NCBI RefSeq assembly: GCF_000160855.1
Contig: NZ_GG700754.1
Span: 48,517-55,164, forward strand
Reading direction: 5' to 3'
Length of the DNA stretch: 6,648 nt
Source of the DNA: Lactobacillus helveticus DSM 20075 = CGMCC 1.1877
GTDB lineage: Bacteria; Bacillota; Bacilli; Lactobacillales; Lactobacillaceae
In this document: in pieces, positions 5,771-6,648 of the stretch
Layout: every line of letters starts with the position of its first letter
Numbering within the stretch: position 1 is the stretch's first letter
Notes under the pieces: model-generated
The model's input: only the letters and a program-made list of their open reading frames with translations
The model's database searches: none
Told to the model about the DNA's origin: nothing
Made by a program: the position numbers and the translations under genes

Positions 5771-6574
5771 TTAATGTAAAATACCGCCATTGACAAAGCC
5801 TTTAAGTCGCTCTGCTTCCCATTTAAGAGTATCGGAATCATCGACTTGTGAGATCTTATAGCCAACAAAATATGGTGAAGCATAAAAACGAGGAATAATC
5901 TTGCAGCAAGTGCCTTTGCAATCATTAATCGGATAAAAGAATAAGTTGTATGAATCCACACCGTGTGACAAAACGGAACGCATATATTGCGCACCTTTTT
6001 GGATTAAATCTGCCCACGTTTCTAAATTGGTATTATCTTGAGTTAAAATATTTACCTCTTGATAGCCTTGAACTGGATAAGCTGAAAGATTCATTTCTAC
6101 TGATCCTGATCGTCCAACTTCAAAGCCTTTGAAATTGTCGAGGCCAATATCGCGATAGCCATCTTTATGGTAGAGACCAACAATCTGCATGTGGGGATGC
6201 GTCAAAGAACCATCGGATTTAGGACCAAAGTTTTTATACCAGAGCACGCTTTCGTAGCGTCCTGAATTATTCATTTTTTGAAAACATTTCAATCCAAACT
6301 TCATTAATTCTTGATTGTCTTCACGGGTATAAGTTGAAATATCGCCTTGATGATCGCTTGATTCAATCAAAATAGTTTGGTCAGTATCCTGCAAAGTTGG
6401 ATATTTGTTCTTTAGCCAAATCTTGTCCCCATCTTTTTCATAGATATTAGTTAAATGTGCGACATCGCAAAAGGGACAACCAGCATTTTGGTTACCCTGG
6501 CGATTGCCGTAATCATAATCATAAGGCTTACGTTTACCGATTGAATATTTATATACTAAAGGATTTTTGTCCAT
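5771..6574 (-). CDS. GalT/HIT-fold protein of the DUF4931 type, function unknown
   Basis: A 267-residue soluble protein with features of the galactose-1-phosphate uridylyltransferase branch of the HIT superfamily. CPFC at 33-36 could bind zinc. The segment LTHPHMQIVG at 124-133 has the HPHxQ pattern (H126, H128, Q130), which in GalT carries the nucleotidyl-accepting histidine. Short marks typical of this fold include NKYPTL at 56-61. A cysteine group KGTCCK lies near residues 220-225, followed by PRFYASPYFVGY. I associate this layout with the DUF4931 family, from memory. It is shorter than true GalT (about 330-490 residues), and no Leloir-pathway gene is nearby, so it should not be called galT. 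The ATG at 6574 is preferred because AGGTGG lies five bases upstream; a GTG at 6583 would overlap that site. It appears to be a single-gene unit between its own promoter region and a terminator. A nucleotidyl transferase or nucleotide hydrolase role is an inference. Confidence 0.8.
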   Translation of the reverse strand: MDKNPLVYKYSIGKRKPYDYDYGNRQGNQNAGCPFCDVAHLTNIYEKDGDKIWLKNKYPTLQDTDQTILIESSDHQGDISTYTREDNQELMKFGLKCFQKMNNSGRYESVLWYKNFGPKSDGSLTHPHMQIVGLYHKDGYRDIGLDNFKGFEVGRSGSVEMNLSAYPVQGYQEVNILTQDNTNLETWADLIQKGAQYMRSVLSHGVDSYNLFFYPINDCKGTCCKIIPRFYASPYFVGYKISQVDDSDTLKWEAERLKGFVNGGILH

Positions 6575-6609
6575 ATTTTCCACCTGCTAAAAATATTTAC
6601 TTACTTTCA

Positions 6610-6639
6610 ATAATTAGAATCATTATATTTCACTGTCAA
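6610..6639 (-). promoter_or_regulatory. Possible promoter of the GalT-like gene
   Basis: On the minus strand a perfect -35 box TTGACA (6639-6634) is followed after 18 bases by AATTAT (6615-6610), a 4-of-6 match to the -10 box. A perfect TATAAT (6627-6622) lies between them, but its -35 would fall at or beyond the window edge. One of the two probably starts this gene; which one cannot be settled here. Confidence 0.4.
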
Positions 6640-6648
6640 TTATGAACG

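Noticed and set aside
5749..5994. An 81-codon minus-strand frame overlapping the end of the GalT-like gene
   Set aside because: It is in another frame of a well-supported gene and runs through the terminator at 5764-5732.
5771..6574. Calling the GalT-like gene galT
   Set aside because: The length is well below that of bacterial GalT, galK/galE are absent nearby, and similarity is limited to the fold motifs.
1..6648. CRISPR arrays, insertion sequences, prophage, toxin-antitoxin or defence genes
   Set aside because: No regularly spaced repeats, transposase or integrase frames, or paired small genes were seen. The content is core metabolism and transport.

Overview
The window looks like ordinary chromosomal sequence from a low-GC Firmicute of the Lactobacillaceae. 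The likeliest source is the Lactobacillus acidophilus/crispatus/helveticus group, judged from the low GC content, the AT-rich intergenic spaces with short U-tailed hairpins, and the style of the proteins. The species cannot be fixed from the sequence alone. Every gene I can support lies on the minus strand, so transcription runs from high to low coordinates. There is no tRNA, rRNA, CRISPR array, insertion sequence or phage gene, and no stretch of more than 300 bases without a gene.

In transcription order: (1) 6574-5771, a GalT/HIT-fold protein that I associate with the DUF4931 family, function unknown, ending at a hairpin at 5764-5732. (2) An extended -10 promoter beside that hairpin drives a two-gene operon, rbsK (ribokinase, 5687-4761) and rpiA (ribose-5-phosphate isomerase A, 4761-4069). 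The two genes overlap as TAATG, and a terminator follows at 4057-4030. (3) kup, a potassium uptake permease (4008-1993), with its own strong terminator at 1989-1961. (4) A nucleoside hydrolase (1875-949) whose stop overlaps, again as TAATG, the start of a GntR/HutC-type regulator (949-224). (5) A terminator at 225-191, then the first 49 codons of an Rgg/GadR/MutR-type regulator that runs off the left edge.

The genes suggest nucleoside and ribose salvage. The hydrolase would split nucleosides into base and ribose, RbsK would phosphorylate ribose, and RpiA would pass ribose-5-phosphate to ribulose-5-phosphate in the pentose phosphate pathway. Kup supplies potassium, an activator of ribokinase in characterised enzymes, but a functional link here is only an inference.

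The most notable observation is that the GntR-type regulator is broken by two separate in-frame nonsense codons, at codons 53 and 222. The reading frame is otherwise intact and the family's C-terminal tail is still readable beyond the second stop. It is therefore a pseudogene, not a short UTRA-only protein. I found no convincing sign of an undescribed biological system. The remaining findings concern regulatory DNA, start-site corrections and active-site substitutions.
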